A stretch of 64,000 nt of DNA from Torreya grandis (lineage: Eukaryota; Streptophyta; Pinopsida; Cupressales; Taxaceae). Positions 1-13,499 of the stretch are shown piece after piece. Every line of letters starts with the position of its first letter. The stretch's first letter is position 1. The translations under genes were made by a program, and so were the position numbers. Location: contig JARHVA010002424.1 of the NCBI GenBank assembly GCA_037957365.1, positions 1,230,501 through 1,294,500 on the forward strand, written 5' to 3'. Below the pieces are notes generated by a model. That model worked only from the letters and a program-made list of their open reading frames with translations, did not search any database and was not told the origin of the DNA.

Positions 1-1482
1 TTAACTTTATATTGATCTACTTGTTCATGATCATTATTTTCATGTTTTTCATTATTCTCAAGATTAGATTCATATTCTAAAATATTTTTTTCATTATTTT
101 TTTCATTTTTATTATTGACACTCTCATTATTAGCATAATTTTACATGGTATTAGCTTAAAACATGTTAGGCAGCCTAAGGGTTAACCCAAGATACTAAAT
201 ATGAGTACCACCTAATATAGGACTATCTTAGGTTGAATGAAAATGATTAAATTTTTTTGAATAAATATAGCAAGTAAAAATCTTAGCAGGCTAAAAACAC
301 TAGAGTAAACTAGTAATTGCATGAAAAAAATTAGAGGTCAAGTTCCCCAAATGTTTAACCATTTTCATACTTAATGATTAATAATGAAAGAGCATCCAAA
401 TCAAAAAATAAGTAATATACTCTAAAAAGTAGGATAAATAATGAATTTACATTCTATAGATATTTTGATAAGTAATATTGAATATAAACATATGCCAAAT
501 ATAGAAATTAAAACATCTAATATTTTTATAATAACAATATGAAGGATAAATTGTACTTATCTTATAAACTTATGTGTAGGAAAATCTATGTAATGCAGGT
601 GTAAAAATAAATTGTATGATGATTCTAGTCTAGTCATTAGATTTTAAAAAAAATAGTTTTCTATTAGCACAAACACTTGTGTCACCCAATAGACACTTGA
701 ATCAACACTATTATATGTGATTAAACACCTCTATCCTATAAAAATTATTAAATATTTACTAAAACTTCCACTAGGTATTTTTATGTTTTCTATCACCTTT
801 TAGATTAATTGTTTATATCATGCACATAGGATTTATATGTCATAATACATCTCAAACCATATATCCTTCTCTTAAATCTTGTAACCTTGATAAAAATGGG
901 TTATTGGGATCAAAAAGTCAAGATGACCTCAAGGATTTATTTTTCAATGAACATTCCCTACATAGACAATATATAAAAGAGGGAATCATACATATGTAGT
1001 TCTCTCCTATGTGTTGGTTTATGTGTGAACAATAGTGTATAATGTTATATGAAATTGCATGCAATTATCTAGTTTATAACTTAAAAAATACTACTCATGT
1101 TTTGTTATTTGAATGCTTCACACCTATAATATGACTGATCCTATCATTGATATAGAAATAGGGAAGAAAAGAGTAGTAAAACTCAGTTGTGTAATTGATT
1201 GAATGAGCATAAATAGGTGCTTACTTGGTATTTTATTGATGAATAATAAGTTGTCTTTAACTTGTATTTATACCACCTATTTTTAAAAGTTTCTCATGAA
1301 AGGGATAATGAAACATAATAGGTTGACCCATACATATCAAAATCTTTGAAAATGTAAGTGTTTAGAAGGAACAAACACTTATGATAGAGAATGGATAGTA
1401 AAATTAACTCTATTATCCAGGTCTAAATGCAACTATCTAAGAACAAAGAAGGTTGTTATAGTTATATAATTAATAGTGAAAC

Positions 1483-1484
<2 letters not shown>

Positions 1485-1517
<33 letters not shown>
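1485..1517. repeat. (TA)n microsatellite
   Basis: Uninterrupted TA dinucleotide run read directly from the sequence. Confidence 0.95.
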
Positions 1518-1519
<2 letters not shown>

Positions 1520-2046
1520 AATTTAAAGTGTAGTATGGGCTACATGTGATTTGGACAATCATAATAACAAGTTTAGACTACAAGATGAAAATTTTGGCCT
1601 AGAGATATGTTGAATGTGAGCCTACCGGCTACAAAGAAGGTTAAGAACTGATGGTTAGAGATTTAAGTGATATTTTTCAAGTGTAAAATACTAGTTTAAC
1701 GTATAAATCTAGATTTAAACATCTACAAGTCCAATTTGATATTAAAAAAACACTAAGGGTGTCCCACAAAGAGACCCAACTCAAATTTTTTACACTACAC
1801 AATGGGTTCAGAAGAGTTACAGATTTCACACTACTATAAACTATACACATGATACAAATAATCATCATGATAGTGGTACATATGTTACAAAATCAAATCA
1901 GTTTTTAGATTTTGAATTGAGACTATTTCATTCATAGTGGCATGACACTTTCCATGCAAGCTATGTCATCATTCCAGTGCTATATATAAGATCTATTGAT
2001 TATGAGTCTTTTGAAGGAGTCATTGGTTAGTATGTTCCATCTTAGT

Positions 2047-2050
<4 letters not shown>

Positions 2051-2082
<32 letters not shown>
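2051..2082. repeat. (AT)n microsatellite
   Basis: Uninterrupted AT dinucleotide run, followed by an A-rich stretch. Confidence 0.95.
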
Positions 2083-2086
<4 letters not shown>

Positions 2087-2176
2087 AAAATACAAAAAAA
2101 TAAAAATTCTCAAAAACTTCAAAATTGGAACCTATACATGATATGTGTAGTTCATTTACATTAGCTAATTTGTGAT

Positions 2177-2178
<2 letters not shown>

Positions 2179-2238
<60 letters not shown>
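2179..2238. repeat. (AT)n microsatellite passing into a short (GTAT)n run
   Basis: AT run to about 2226, then three GTAT units. This looks like a compound microsatellite in which point changes created the tetranucleotide part. Confidence 0.9.
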
Positions 2239-2626
2239 AATTTTATATTAAATAAGCTTCACAAGTGTACTTGAGTGAGTTACATAATACACAAATTGTC
2301 ACTTCTAGATGTAATTTTAGGTGGTGATACTATCTCAAACCCAAAAACCATACACAAAAAAACCCTTTCTATTATATATAGTAATGAATTTTGATCTTGT
2401 GTGATTATTATGGAATTCTCCTAGTAAGCACAAGCTAAACATTTCAATATTTAAACTATTCATAGGCCTTCTATAGCTTTTTTAAATATCAAGAATTTTA
2501 CTAGGGTCATCCTCTTACATGGGTTCTATTATTCTATGACCATCCCTATTATTAATACTAAAGTTTAATACCTTACATACAATCTATAATTATTGTTCAC
2601 TTATGTTCACATTTTTATATTATAGG

Positions 2627-3711
2627 TGATTTAAGCTTTAAAGCTTTTACTATGAAAATCCTATGTTTAGATTCAAGGGCTAAGATGTCTAAATCAGTTA
2701 AATAAATATGTAATAATTAAGAAGTAGTTTATTATGAACATTGACCTTATTTGACTTTATAATAATAGTAATGAATAGGCATACATAGAGACTTATATTA
2801 AAACTAACTATCATGAATGATTTGGGTTTTAAAATTTGAGATTTGAGTAGTTATCTATGTCATCAATAAGATTTTAGTGTTCATCTACTCACTGGATAGT
2901 AGTGCCCAATATGGACAATAGTGACATCTATGGTAGTTCCATTAATGTGGTACCAATGTCCCCTTTGAGGATTATTCCTATTTTTTGGGCACCTATTCTT
3001 GTGTTTGTATGTCTTATTACTACATGCACGAAACTTGGAGCTCTGTGTTGTGCCTTGAAAACCTGATTAAATGTGTCAGCCCTTGTATTCTAATACTCCA
3101 AAGAGGAATCAAGCTTGATGTAGTTTCAAGTGAATATTAGAATGAGAGTGACTTTGGATGCCTTAAATGTGATAGATCTTTGAAATGTTTTAAAACTAGG
3201 ATTAAGGATATTTTATATGGTAATATACATAATTTGGGTAGAGTAGGGATCAAAAACCTTTATTTTTCTCTCTTGGGTTTGAATAGATTTTGTATATACT
3301 TTACATGTAGTGAATAGAGGTGGATTAAATTTATATTTATAGGGTTCTATTTCTTGTGTAGATAATAAAATGAGATTAGGTTGACCTAAGGAGGGGCACA
3401 CATTTGAAAAATCATCCATTAAGAAGAGTCAGGGATAAGGATAATCGTGCCTAGTTGGAGACACTAGCACCATGTGGCTATAGTATCTCAAATGTGGTGC
3501 TAATGTCCTCTTTGCAGACTACTAAGAAAATTGGATTAGGATCTGAGATGACAATTCTAGGACTATGTTTTAACTAGATGTAGGTGAATGTGGTCTATTG
3601 AATGACTAGAAAAGTAAGTCTAATTCTCAAGGATAGGTCTATGGCTAGCCTTGGGATAGGTTAACTCAAGTGACACTCTTAGCATCCAATTACCACTTTT
3701 AGGTGATTACA
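2627..3711 (-). repeat. 3' LTR of element F
   Basis: Direct repeat partner of 8430-9548. Examples of shared stretches are the start of the tttactatgaaaatcctatg block and the end atccaattaccacttttagg. On the minus strand it begins TGTAATCACC directly after the polypurine tract. It contains the CTCTAAAGAGGGA-type motif (here ctccaaagagga, near 3095) seen in other LTR-like segments of this window. Confidence 0.88.
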
Positions 3712-3727
3712 TTTTCTCCCCCTTTAT
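3712..3727 (-). promoter_or_regulatory. Polypurine tract of element F
   Basis: The plus strand reads ttttctccccctttat, so the minus strand reads ATAAAGGGGGAGAAAA immediately before the LTR start TGTAATC. This is the position and composition of the plus-strand DNA primer of an LTR retrotransposon, and it fixes the element's direction. Confidence 0.8.
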
Positions 3728-6390
3728 GTTAGTAATGCAATAAAGTAAAATGACTAGTATAAAGTAAAAATAAGCATACATAGACTTACCTGAGAAGTGA
3801 AGCCTGTGTAGCTGAGTTTGAATATGTGAATTTGAGTCTACATATGTGGAACATGATTTAAATCAATGACCTACAATGAAACATACAAAAAATATTCCTT
3901 ACTTAAGAGATGATCAAAAGTAAAAGACTATGCTAAAATGAATGTAATTAAGTAAAATATAAGTAAAGAGAGAGGAAAGGAACAAATACACCTCATTGGG
4001 TACATGAACCAATGCATAAAATTGATGATAACCTATGTGTGTGAGTGTACATACTGATCATATTATTAAATAACTTGGATTAAATTGAAGGTTTTCTCAA
4101 TCCTCATATGGGTGGCTCAAGAATTCAATCCAATTTTAACTCCATCATTACCCATCCCTATTCATTGGATCTTGATCTCTATGAATAGCTTGGATAAGAT
4201 TTTAAGTATTTTTAACCCTCTCATGTAGGTGGCTTAAGAAATCAAACAGGTCATGACTTCATCATTTCACACATATGTAAAGTAAATGCATTAGTATCTA
4301 TACTATGCAAAGTGCTAAAATAATATAACTAAGTAAATCTAACTATGTATTTACATTTGTGACCATTCAATTATATTAGGTAGATCTAGGCCACTAAAGA
4401 ATGCCAACCACTATAGATAAAGGCATGAGTCTAGTGACAACCTAGTATGTGATAGAAAATGTATATAATGTAGAGAATGACATGGATTTTACCATTCCAT
4501 CTAATTAACATGTATAAAGATAAGTATATAGAAACTAATGTTCCACACACATGTCCTCAATATGGTATCTAAGTACACTAAACCTAAATTGAGTATGTAA
4601 TAGATGAATATGTGTAACTAAACTAAATGTGTGAGTGATCATGTCATGCATGACTCCCTCAAATCTAATCAAATAGTATGAATTTGAGCTAAAATGAATG
4701 AATCCAAGTTAAATATAAACATAAATTCCAAACCTATGACTATATCTATGTAAATGTATATTATACATAGTGTACTAGTTTTAATGATAAAAAATGTCCT
4801 GAATCTAGGGCTACTAGATAGTAGTGCCCAATAGTGGATAGTAGCACCCTATGGCACGAGTGTCCCAATATAGGAAATAATGATTGCTTAGTCTAATTTT
4901 TGATTGATCTAGGCTAAATTCTAAATCTCTATTATGTTCTATGTTTGCCCTAAGTTTGATATCTAAAACTAACCCTGTGTGCTGAAATGTATTTGTGAAA
5001 AGTAATGTAGGAGCCTGGTCTCTTTGACAAACCCTATGAATGCCACCTTTTTTTAGGGTAGTTGTGGAACTTATGTAAAAACTTCCCTCTAAATAATTAT
5101 CTCTACAAAATGTGTTAGTTGGATCATGTTTATGATATCCCAATATAATTTATAAAAATAACATTAGAATGTAAATATATCTAAGCATAAGTAGGAAATG
5201 TAAGATGTATGTTGTAACATAACATTTGCAAAAGGGTGTCAATACAAATTCTATCAATATATAATAAAAAATATGATTAATTACCTTGGGATATGGGGCA
5301 TGATGTCCATCATGGCTCTCAATTAGGAAGAATAGATGCATGAAATCTCTCATGGCATCAAAAATTGGTGTGTGTATGTGTTTGTGTGTGGAACAAGAAA
5401 ATATAAGTGTCATTTTCTAGAAACATAAAATAAATCAAACATACAATCACATTAGGCACACAAAATATAGGCCAAGGGGCCATAATACAAGGGACATGGG
5501 CACATGTCATTAAATATGATAATGAAGACATACAATGACATGCTCAAATATCCATATACATAAGAAATAACAATTGGCATAGAGCCATTGACAAGGATAT
5601 GTTCAAATTTTTGCATATATAATCATGATAAATCTTACACAAGGGACATGGAAACATGTCCAAGGCATATAAAATATAAAAGTGGCATAAAATCCAAAGA
5701 ACAATGGTATATTCAAATCCCCTTGAATATGGAAGAAGCATAAGAAACAAAATCAAGTCCAATATAGGAACTAGAAATGAAAGCATGTATAACTTTGTAG
5801 TATAAATCTATGTAGATTCTATGATGAATATATACTAAGTCTAACTAGTGATATTCAAAAAAAATCTAAGCAATTAGGAGAAATGATCAATATAAAGACA
5901 AATCAATGCATAAACTGGAATGTATAATATGTAAAGATAAAACTTGGTTATAGTAACTATGTAGGAGATGCCCCCAAGTGGGTGGATGTATCAAATGTAT
6001 AAACCTAAATCAATGTAAATACCCCAAATAGGTATATGATAGCTAGTGTGGATCAATTTAGTCAACCAAAGTCATATCTAGAATCTGTAAGCACTCGATA
6101 AGAACAAGTGAAGAATATGTGTCTAATAAAATTAACTATACTAGGATAAATAGTAATATGCAATATCTATAAATTAGTAGAAATGTAAACATAAAAATGC
6201 ATACAATCTATAAAAAAAATTATATTTTTGAAATATTTGAATTTTTTTTGTATTTTGACATGTTATATTATTTCTGTGTTTTCTAAGTATAAGCTATGTA
6301 CAAGCAAATTAAAATAAACTATGTATAAGGAGTGAGATAGATAAGGAATTTTGTATAAGGGTAGGAACCATACTAACCAATGAGTCTCAT
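3728..6390 (-). other. Internal 3' half of element F, no recognisable domain
   Basis: In a complete gypsy element, pol would lie here on the minus strand. Short open stretches exist (for example 4814-5143, 5150-5413 and 5544-5786 on the minus strand), but their translations show no RT, RNase H or integrase motif and are hydrophobic or low complexity. I read the segment as decayed or replaced internal sequence of the element. Confidence 0.5.
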
Positions 6391-6399
6391 GGGAGACTC

Positions 6400-7920
6400 G
6401 CTATCATGGTGGCCTGTGTCAAAAATAGGAATGATAATCTCTTATGTAGTGTGATTGATATGTTTTAGTTGAATGTTGTTGTAGTAGGACTCTGAGTATT
6501 ATTCATCATTAGAATCATAATATTATTCATGATTAGAATCATTATAACCTATAATTCTAGAGGTAAATGCCTCATACCATGGATTTGACCTTTTTTAATT
6601 GTACTTTGGCATATTAATGGTGATTTTCCCTCTAAAACTATTCTTATTGTAGACATATGGTGTTTTGGAGGCTCTTTTTCTAGAAAACCTATTTTGAGAA
6701 TGTTTATTGGATGAGAATCATTTTGATGTTACAACTTAATATCTTTCTCTTTCTATAACATATGTTTATTTGGATATTTTACCTTGATAAACTATATCTA
6801 TGACTGATGTGCCTTAGGATGTTCAATAAACACCAAACCTTGTTGACCACTATTATCAACTACTAGAATATGAGAAGTGATGCCATGGGCATGTTTATTC
6901 AAACCTTAACCATAATAATCATACTATTGTAGATAGTTTTGACCAAAGCCATACAATATTGAATGTTGAGCCTCCTTTTGGAGAGGTAGCTTTTCTTCAT
7001 TTATATGTGCTTGTTTTACTATTTCTCGCTATTATTTTACTTGTAGAACCTTTTATTTTTCTAAGTTATGCTTTGGTAATAATTTTTTTATTATTCTTTA
7101 ATTTGACCCTTTTTGCATTTGTATATGTGTTAGTGTATGTTTTTTTGATGAAGTTTCACTTTGTGAGTCATATGTATCCATGATCTATTGTATTTTCCTT
7201 TTCAATGCTAAACATGAATCAGTGTGGTGCCCATGCATTCCATGATATGCATGAAATATATAGATCTCTTCATTGGGTATAGAGGATGTTAGTTGATCAA
7301 ATTAACTTTAATAATTTCCCTTAGTGTCTCACTTGAACACTTATTTGACCTTTGAATGCTTTTTGAATCACTAATTGTAGATGTACTTTGTTATGATTTC
7401 CTGTTCTTATATGTAACATTCTTTGTCACAAATTGACTATTTGAAGATGTATAAACATGATTTTCACTATTGTGCCATAAAGGCATTTGTCTTGTAAATT
7501 GTTTTTCCAATGTTGTAATATTTTCATGTAGTGGATGATTTTGATTTTGTAAACCTATAATTATCTTGATCATATTGATAAATTCATCACATAGAGTCTC
7601 ACAAGTGCAAACCCTAGCTATTTTTGTTTAAACATGTAGACACAAACCTTGTAGGGAAGATGTGTGAATAGGCTGAGTCCCTAGGGGGGTTAGTGGCAAT
7701 GTTATAGGCTACTTTATCTAATGGAGGAACATGGACCTAGTTAGATGGAAAGTAGTTATCACCCTTATGGATATGAGGAGGAGAAGGATATTCTTTCTTG
7801 TGGATAAGATATGACATTGAAGCTTGAAACATATTTGTTAGCTTATGTGATAATAATATATGTGTATATGGTTTTGCTTGTTAATGTAATTCCACATCAG
7901 AGAAAGATAACATGATATGA
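6400..7920 (-). pseudogene. Gag-like remnant of element F
   Basis: Read on the minus strand from about 7900 leftwards, a broken frame runs through several TAG/TAA/TGA stops. Near 7190-7270 it encodes the pattern HAYHGMHGHHTDSCLALK. This resembles the degenerate zinc-knuckle region of plant Ty3/gypsy Gag (tyrosine/histidine-rich, then H..D.C..LK). The piece 7391-7573 lies in the same broken frame just upstream. No canonical Gag core was recognised before it. The product would be the structural Gag protein that packages element RNA, but the copy is clearly dead. It could also belong to another retroelement lineage. Confidence 0.5.
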
Positions 7921-8074
7921 GATATATTTTAATTAATATAAAGCATCATCTATACAGTTTTTAATATATTTTCTAAGTTTATTTTTAATCAAAGGGAACA
8001 AACATGTAAATGAACGTATTAGACTTTGCAACAAAAAATGATTGATTTCTTCTATCATTATGATCATGATTATA

Positions 8075-8076
<2 letters not shown>

Positions 8077-8154
<78 letters not shown>
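8077..8154. repeat. (AT)n microsatellite in the leader of element F
   Basis: Nearly 80 bp of uninterrupted AT dinucleotides between the gag remnant and the 5' LTR. It creates a spurious Ile-Tyr repeat reading frame. Confidence 0.95.
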
Positions 8155-8157
<3 letters not shown>

Positions 8158-8429
8158 TCTGAAATATGAGTTTTGGAAATAAAATTTGAGTATAAATAGA
8201 AAAGGATACAAACCCTACAGATGTCTAGGGATAGGGTTTTTTGAATATAGGGTTTATTGAAAATAATTCAAATTATATATAAAATAAATTGAAACCCTCT
8301 TATGAAATTGATTTTAATTAGCTAGGTTTCCTTTAAAAATCATAAAAATAAAAGTATGTAGCCCTAAATTTATTACACAAAATTTGGATGAATACAAACT
8401 AGGATTTGAAGTAAGATGGGTTTACCAAA

Positions 8430-9548
8430 TGATATAACCTTTTAGGGTTTTACTATGAAAATCCTATGTTTAAATTAAAGGGATGAGATGTGTAAATTAG
8501 TCAAATAAATATGTAATAATTAAGAACTAATTTGTTATGATCTTTGACCTTGTTTGAATTTCTAATAATAGTAATAAATAGGCATAAATAGAGACTTATC
8601 TAAAAAATAACTATCAAGATGATCTAGGTTATAAAATTTGAGATATTAATAGTTATTTGTGTAATCAATAGGATTTTGGTGTTCCTCTACTCACTAGATA
8701 ATAGCCCCTAATATGGACAGTAGTGATATCTGTGTGTAGTGTCCTTAATGTGGTGCTAATGTCCCCTTTGCAAGATTGTTCCTATTTTTGAGGAGTACTT
8801 GCACCTATGTTTATATTTCCTATTCTTACATGCATTAAACCTAGAGCTATATGTTATACCTAGAAAACCTGATTAAAGTTTCCAACCCTAGTATTCTAAT
8901 ACTCTAAAGAGGGATCAAGCCTGATGTAGTTTTTCCACCTAGTGCTTGATGCAATTGAAATTAAATGCTATAATGAATGTGGCCATGGATGCCTTGAATG
9001 TGATTGAGCTTTGAAATGTTTCAAAATTGTGATTAAGTCTATTGTATATGGTAGTATGTATAAGTAGGGCATAATAAGGATAAAATACCCTGATTTTTCT
9101 CAACTTTGCCTTTGGTTTGAATAGATTTTACATCTATTTTCCATCTAGTAAATAGAGGTAGATTAGAATTGCATTTATAGGGTTGTATTGATTTTTTAGA
9201 TAATAAAATGAGTTTAGGCCAACTTTATGAGGGGCACACATTTGAAAAGTATTTTGTGGGAAGATCTAGGGCTAAGGATAGTTGCACGTAGTTTAGAACA
9301 CTAGTACCATGTGGTTATAGTTTCCCAAATGTGGTGCTAATGTGCTCTATATATATTGCTGAGAAATTTGGATTGGGATATGAGATGACAATTTAGAGAC
9401 TATGTTTTGACTAGCTTCAAGTGACTATGGTCTGCTGAATGACTAGAAAATTAAATGTAATGCTCAAGGATAGGTCCATGGCTATCTTAGGGATTGGTTA
9501 ACTCAAACGACACTTTTAGCATCCAATTACCACTTTTAGGTGATTAAA
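8430..9548 (-). repeat. 5' LTR of element F
   Basis: Direct repeat partner of 2627-3711, starting tgatataacc on the plus strand against tgatttaagc in the left copy. Substitutions between the two copies are frequent throughout, so the insertion is old. The sequence left of 8430 (minus strand TTTGGTAAACCC...) would be the primer binding site. I could not match it to a specific tRNA. Confidence 0.85.
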
Positions 9549-11779
9549 ATAGAGTAGGTGACTAAATTAATATCATGATACTACAAGTAGATAATGTAGA
9601 TCAACCACACTTTTATATGCATACTTATCATGTTTTGTTCTTTTTCTTCATGTTTTGTATTTATACAACTTGTTTAGATTGTGTATATTTGAACATGTCC
9701 TTATTTATAGATCTAAGTATTATTATATGCTTATATTATAGTGAGTGGAATTTGAACATGTCCCTTATATGTAGACCCTTGTCCTTCTTATTGTGTGTCT
9801 TTTTTGCCTTTGCATGTACTCTTTGTGTATGTGTCATGATCATGATTCTTATTAAAATTTTTGATCATTTTATGATGCCATGATCAATATAATGCATTTC
9901 CCTAGTTTTTTGATGCCATGATCCACATCATGAATCCTCATTAAGTTGTTAAATTTAGTTTCAATTACTCAATTATGATATTCATTCATTGTGTTTCTCA
10001 TTACTAATGTCTATCTAGACATGACACTATGTATGATTGGTTCTACATGCATCTTATGTTACTATATTTCTAAATTTATCTATTATGATGATATGATATC
10101 CAATTTTATCATTACTAATTATATTTCAATATCTTATGTACATCATTCAAATTAATTTTTCTCTTGAGCTAAGTTATTTTATAAGTTTCACTACTCACCT
10201 CAAAAGAGGGGGAACACATAATGGCTTGTCTTAGAGACTAAGCTTTAGAACCCTAGTACAAAGATAGAAAAAGATAATTTGTTCAAACTATCACAATTTC
10301 ATACCCATATTTTTCACAAAAAATCACATTTCCATCCCAATGGTAAAAATTTTTTTTTATATAGAATTATCATATTTTTACTCAATCTAGAAATTAGTTT
10401 TAGTATTGCTAAAAAATAATTTATAGGTTTATACTCAATTTTGTCTCAAATTTTGATCAAATTAGAGGCATAATGTGTGGAATGTGTTTTATGTTAGCAC
10501 ATAGTTTTTAATTATAAAATCACTTGATATTACTCTATTCTAAAATCTATATGCTTAGATATCATATTAAGGGCATGTGTGTAGCACATAGTCTCTTGTC
10601 TTACTCAACTTTACTCCAACTCTTCATAGAAGGAATTTAAACTCATGTCATTATTTATGTAAATTCTAATTAAGGATAGATTTATACATGTTTCATTATA
10701 GGTTTGAATGAAGCATAGTTCAATATGTGACCTACATTCAAGATTGTTCTTCATAAGTAAGTTTAGGTATAACTCTCTTTCTTTTAAACTAGTAATTTCA
10801 CTTTTCTACATTAATATAATAAGATGGGATACTTTAGACACATAAATTAACATTTATTTCTAAAATAATGCACTTGTGACCAATCCTTTTACATACTTAG
10901 CTCATGAAAAATTCCATAACTCTAAGCCATTATTCCTCTCTTTTTATGTGGACAATCCTTATCTCCAAGAAAATTATGATTTTAAATATTCATATTCCCC
11001 ATTAAAAGTAGTTTAAAATAAATTTTAGACTAATCTACATTTCCATTTTAGTTGTATTTTCTCCTCATATAAGTTTGATATTTCAAGAATATCCTACTCA
11101 TTGGTAGTGTCTAAATCAGTTAGCCATATCTTCCCACCAAATAATGGATTCTTTCTCAATTTAAAATTCACCTAAATGGTCATCCTACATGTTTTGTAAT
11201 CCCCATTAAATTAATTTCCCAAAATTTCACTATAAATCTAAATTTTATAACCATTTTCTCATTAGAGGCTGACATGATTGACAAGCACTAGATGTTTTAT
11301 CAAATTTTAGGGAAATAGGACAATGTTAAACCCTAATTAGACAATTTAAATGAAAAATAACATGATACAAATATGTAATAAATGACATAAAATAATTTAA
11401 AACTTACTAAATCTATAAATATAATAAATATGAAAAATACAAAGGACAACATAAAAGTAGATGGAATAGTGAGATGTAGATTATTTTTAGAAATGAAACT
11501 ATCATGGAGGTTGTGTTGACTAAGTTCATATATAAAACAAGACTTTAATAGGGTCTCTAAATAGGAGTCTTTCTATTGGATAGGAAAGTAGTTCACTATT
11601 ATTCTTACGGAACACTAGTGTTTGATAAGTAGTATATCTTTGAGAATTTTTTGGTAGGTTCACCTTAACCTATGTGTCTTGTGGACTATGTGGGAGCTTA
11701 TGATCTATTTTAAAAATCATTGTATATATCCTCATTCACTTGAAATCCTATCTCAATAAAATAAGAAGATGAATGTAAT
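9549..11779. other. Non-genic interval
   Basis: A+T-rich sequence without supported coding potential. An open stretch at 9575-9883 (plus) encodes a hydrophobic Phe/Leu/Cys-rich peptide with no recognisable motif, which is typical of T-rich noise. The left edge is the former insertion site of element F. Confidence 0.55.
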
Positions 11780-12850
11780 CACTAGGTAAAAAATGGTTAT
11801 AATTGAAGTTGTTTTTGGCCTCAACACCCCTTATGTTGATAGTTTCCTGCATACCAATACTCTAAAGAGGGATAAAACTCCATGTAATTATCCCATGTTA
11901 CAATGGTATGTGTGAAATACTAGTGTAAAATGCTAGATGTTGGTGTAATATTGGTGTGACTAAGTGATTAAACCATGACTTATAACCTTATAAGTGTATT
12001 CAAACTTTAGCTCAGGGTACTAGGGTTATATGTAATAAAAATTTGGAGAATTGGGGTATTTTATCTCAATGTGAAATTATAATTTTGGTTCTTTCTAGGG
12101 TGGAAGCCTATTGTGTTTAATATGATTTGAAATGTGGATTTATAATGATATTTTTTGGAATTCCTCTAGATTGGGCTTGTTAAACTTGTAAGAAAACACT
12201 TTTCATGATTTTGAAATTTAGAAAATATCCATTATTTATCAGGAGGACAAGAGTTATGTATTTATACAATAGATTAGTGTGTTATTGTGTAATTAGGGCA
12301 TTTTAATCCAAGGAGAACAAATAATTGATATGGGTACTAGGAATAGTCTATGGATGAGACTAGATTAATTTTCATGAGAAATGGGTACATTATAATGTCA
12401 TTAGTTTGCTTATAAGAATGAGTCATCTGCACAAAAAGTGAAGGAAAGTGGTCAAAGGCCTTGGAATAAGGCATGAGCTAAGTGTGGAAAATGGGTGGTC
12501 AAAATTACACTATTTGTAGCTTAGATATTAATTTATATGTGTACACTAAAACATCTAACTACACATTAAGAGGAAATCATTTATTCTTCCCAATTTTAAG
12601 TCTGTATAGTCGTAATCTAAGTCTACATACACCTCAAAAGTCATAAGTCATTATTAAAGAAAATAATTATGATAGGATTGTACAAACATATAGAATTACA
12701 CTATTATTTCACATACATAATTGTATCATGGGATAACTACATGGATTTTAATCCCTCTTTGGTATATTTATATGTAGACAACACTCAACATAAGGGGTGT
12801 TAAGGTCAAGCACAACTTTAGACATTAACCCCATTTTATCATTTATTTAG
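11780..12850. repeat. Imperfect inverted repeat of LTR-like sequence
   Basis: The arm at about 11780-12010 matches the reverse complement of about 12600-12850. The clearest blocks are caacaccccttatgttga (from 11821), matched at 12787-12815 reversed, and the CTCTAAAGAGGGAT-AAA-CTCCATGTAATTATCC block (11869-11906), matched in reverse near 12723-12765. The loop is about 0.6 kb. The CTCTAAAGAGGGA block also occurs in the LTRs of element F, so the arms are probably two LTR fragments of a related family in opposite orientation. Confidence 0.6.
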
Positions 12851-13499
12851 TTTTTTTTTCATGTTCTATTAATCTAGGGTTATAAGTGAAGAACAAGACA
12901 TATAACATCTTCTGTATCAATTCACACATATCTTATCATGCACATGAGACTCATAGGTGAAGGTGCACCGACCCATTTTTACATAAATGGAAAAACCCTA
13001 CTATATGTTAATGCAACCTAAAAATAAAAGTGTGGTATGGCCCAATATAAATATTTTATCCTTATCAAAATTAAATTTTAAGCCTTGTTTATGATTCATA
13101 GTGACCTCTTAGAGCCATAAAATTAGTTTCATAGTCACAAACATAGTCCTACATGTTCCATTTCTAGATAATTTATTTATGTATGTTCTTCCCCTTTTAA
13201 CATTCTACATTTAGCAAGTTCCAGATCATAAATAATTACCTTATGATTAATTTATAAATTCTAATTTTACACAAAAACATGTTATAATTATAATTTAATA
13301 CCTATTTATCCCAATTTTGATAAAACACACAAAAATAGGAAAACTAGTTATCTATGGGATACTATTTATTGACAATAAATTAGCATTAAGGGTTAATGTT
13401 TATACATTCATTTTGTTATGAAACTCATATAGGTACAAATGCCTAATATAGGAATCACTAATTTCTTGAATATCATTCTCAAAAATTGACATGATTTAA
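12851..13499. other. Non-genic interval
   Basis: A+T-rich, with no coding region or repeat structure that I can support. Confidence 0.5.

Larger units (their letters stand above)
1..2626. other. Non-genic A+T-rich flank left of element F
   Basis: No coding region could be supported on either strand. Open stretches are short and of biased composition. The segment holds three AT-dinucleotide runs, listed separately. Its right edge carries the 5-bp sequence atagg (2622-2626), which pairs with ataga at 9549-9553 as the target duplication of element F, so this flank was once continuous with the sequence starting at 9554. Confidence 0.6.
2627..9548 (-). mobile_element. LTR retrotransposon F, decayed, probably Ty3/gypsy, minus orientation
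   Basis: Two direct repeats of about 1.1 kb (2627-3711 and 8430-9548) bracket 4.7 kb. Both start TGAT on the plus strand and share their whole length with frequent substitutions. The left copy ends ...gattaca, and the right copy has drifted to ...gattaaa. Flanking pentamers atagg (2622-2626) and ataga (9549-9553) are a target duplication with one mismatch. A pyrimidine tract just inside the left LTR (3712-3727) reads as a polypurine tract on the minus strand, so the element runs leftwards: the right LTR is 5' and the left one 3'. Inside, a Gag-like remnant sits near 6.4-7.9 kb. No RT, RNase H or integrase was recognised, so the element is either very decayed or non-autonomous. The gypsy assignment rests on the Gag knuckle-like motif only and is less certain than the LTR structure. 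Confidence 0.85.

Noticed and set aside
6959..7183. Hydrophobic plus-strand frame resembling a membrane protein
   Set aside because: It lies antisense to the gag remnant of element F. The Leu/Phe/Val richness comes from T-rich codons.
7933..8211. Minus-strand open frame with Ile-Tyr repeats
   Set aside because: It is the translation of an (AT)n microsatellite. The same applies to the frame at 48576-48779.
9575..9883. Plus-strand 102-codon frame
   Set aside because: Phe/Leu/Cys/Met-rich without motif and no neighbouring support. It looks like noise from T-rich sequence.
12880..13000. Possible solo LTR start or host gene promoter
   Set aside because: No paired repeat, TATA context or downstream coding region could be shown.
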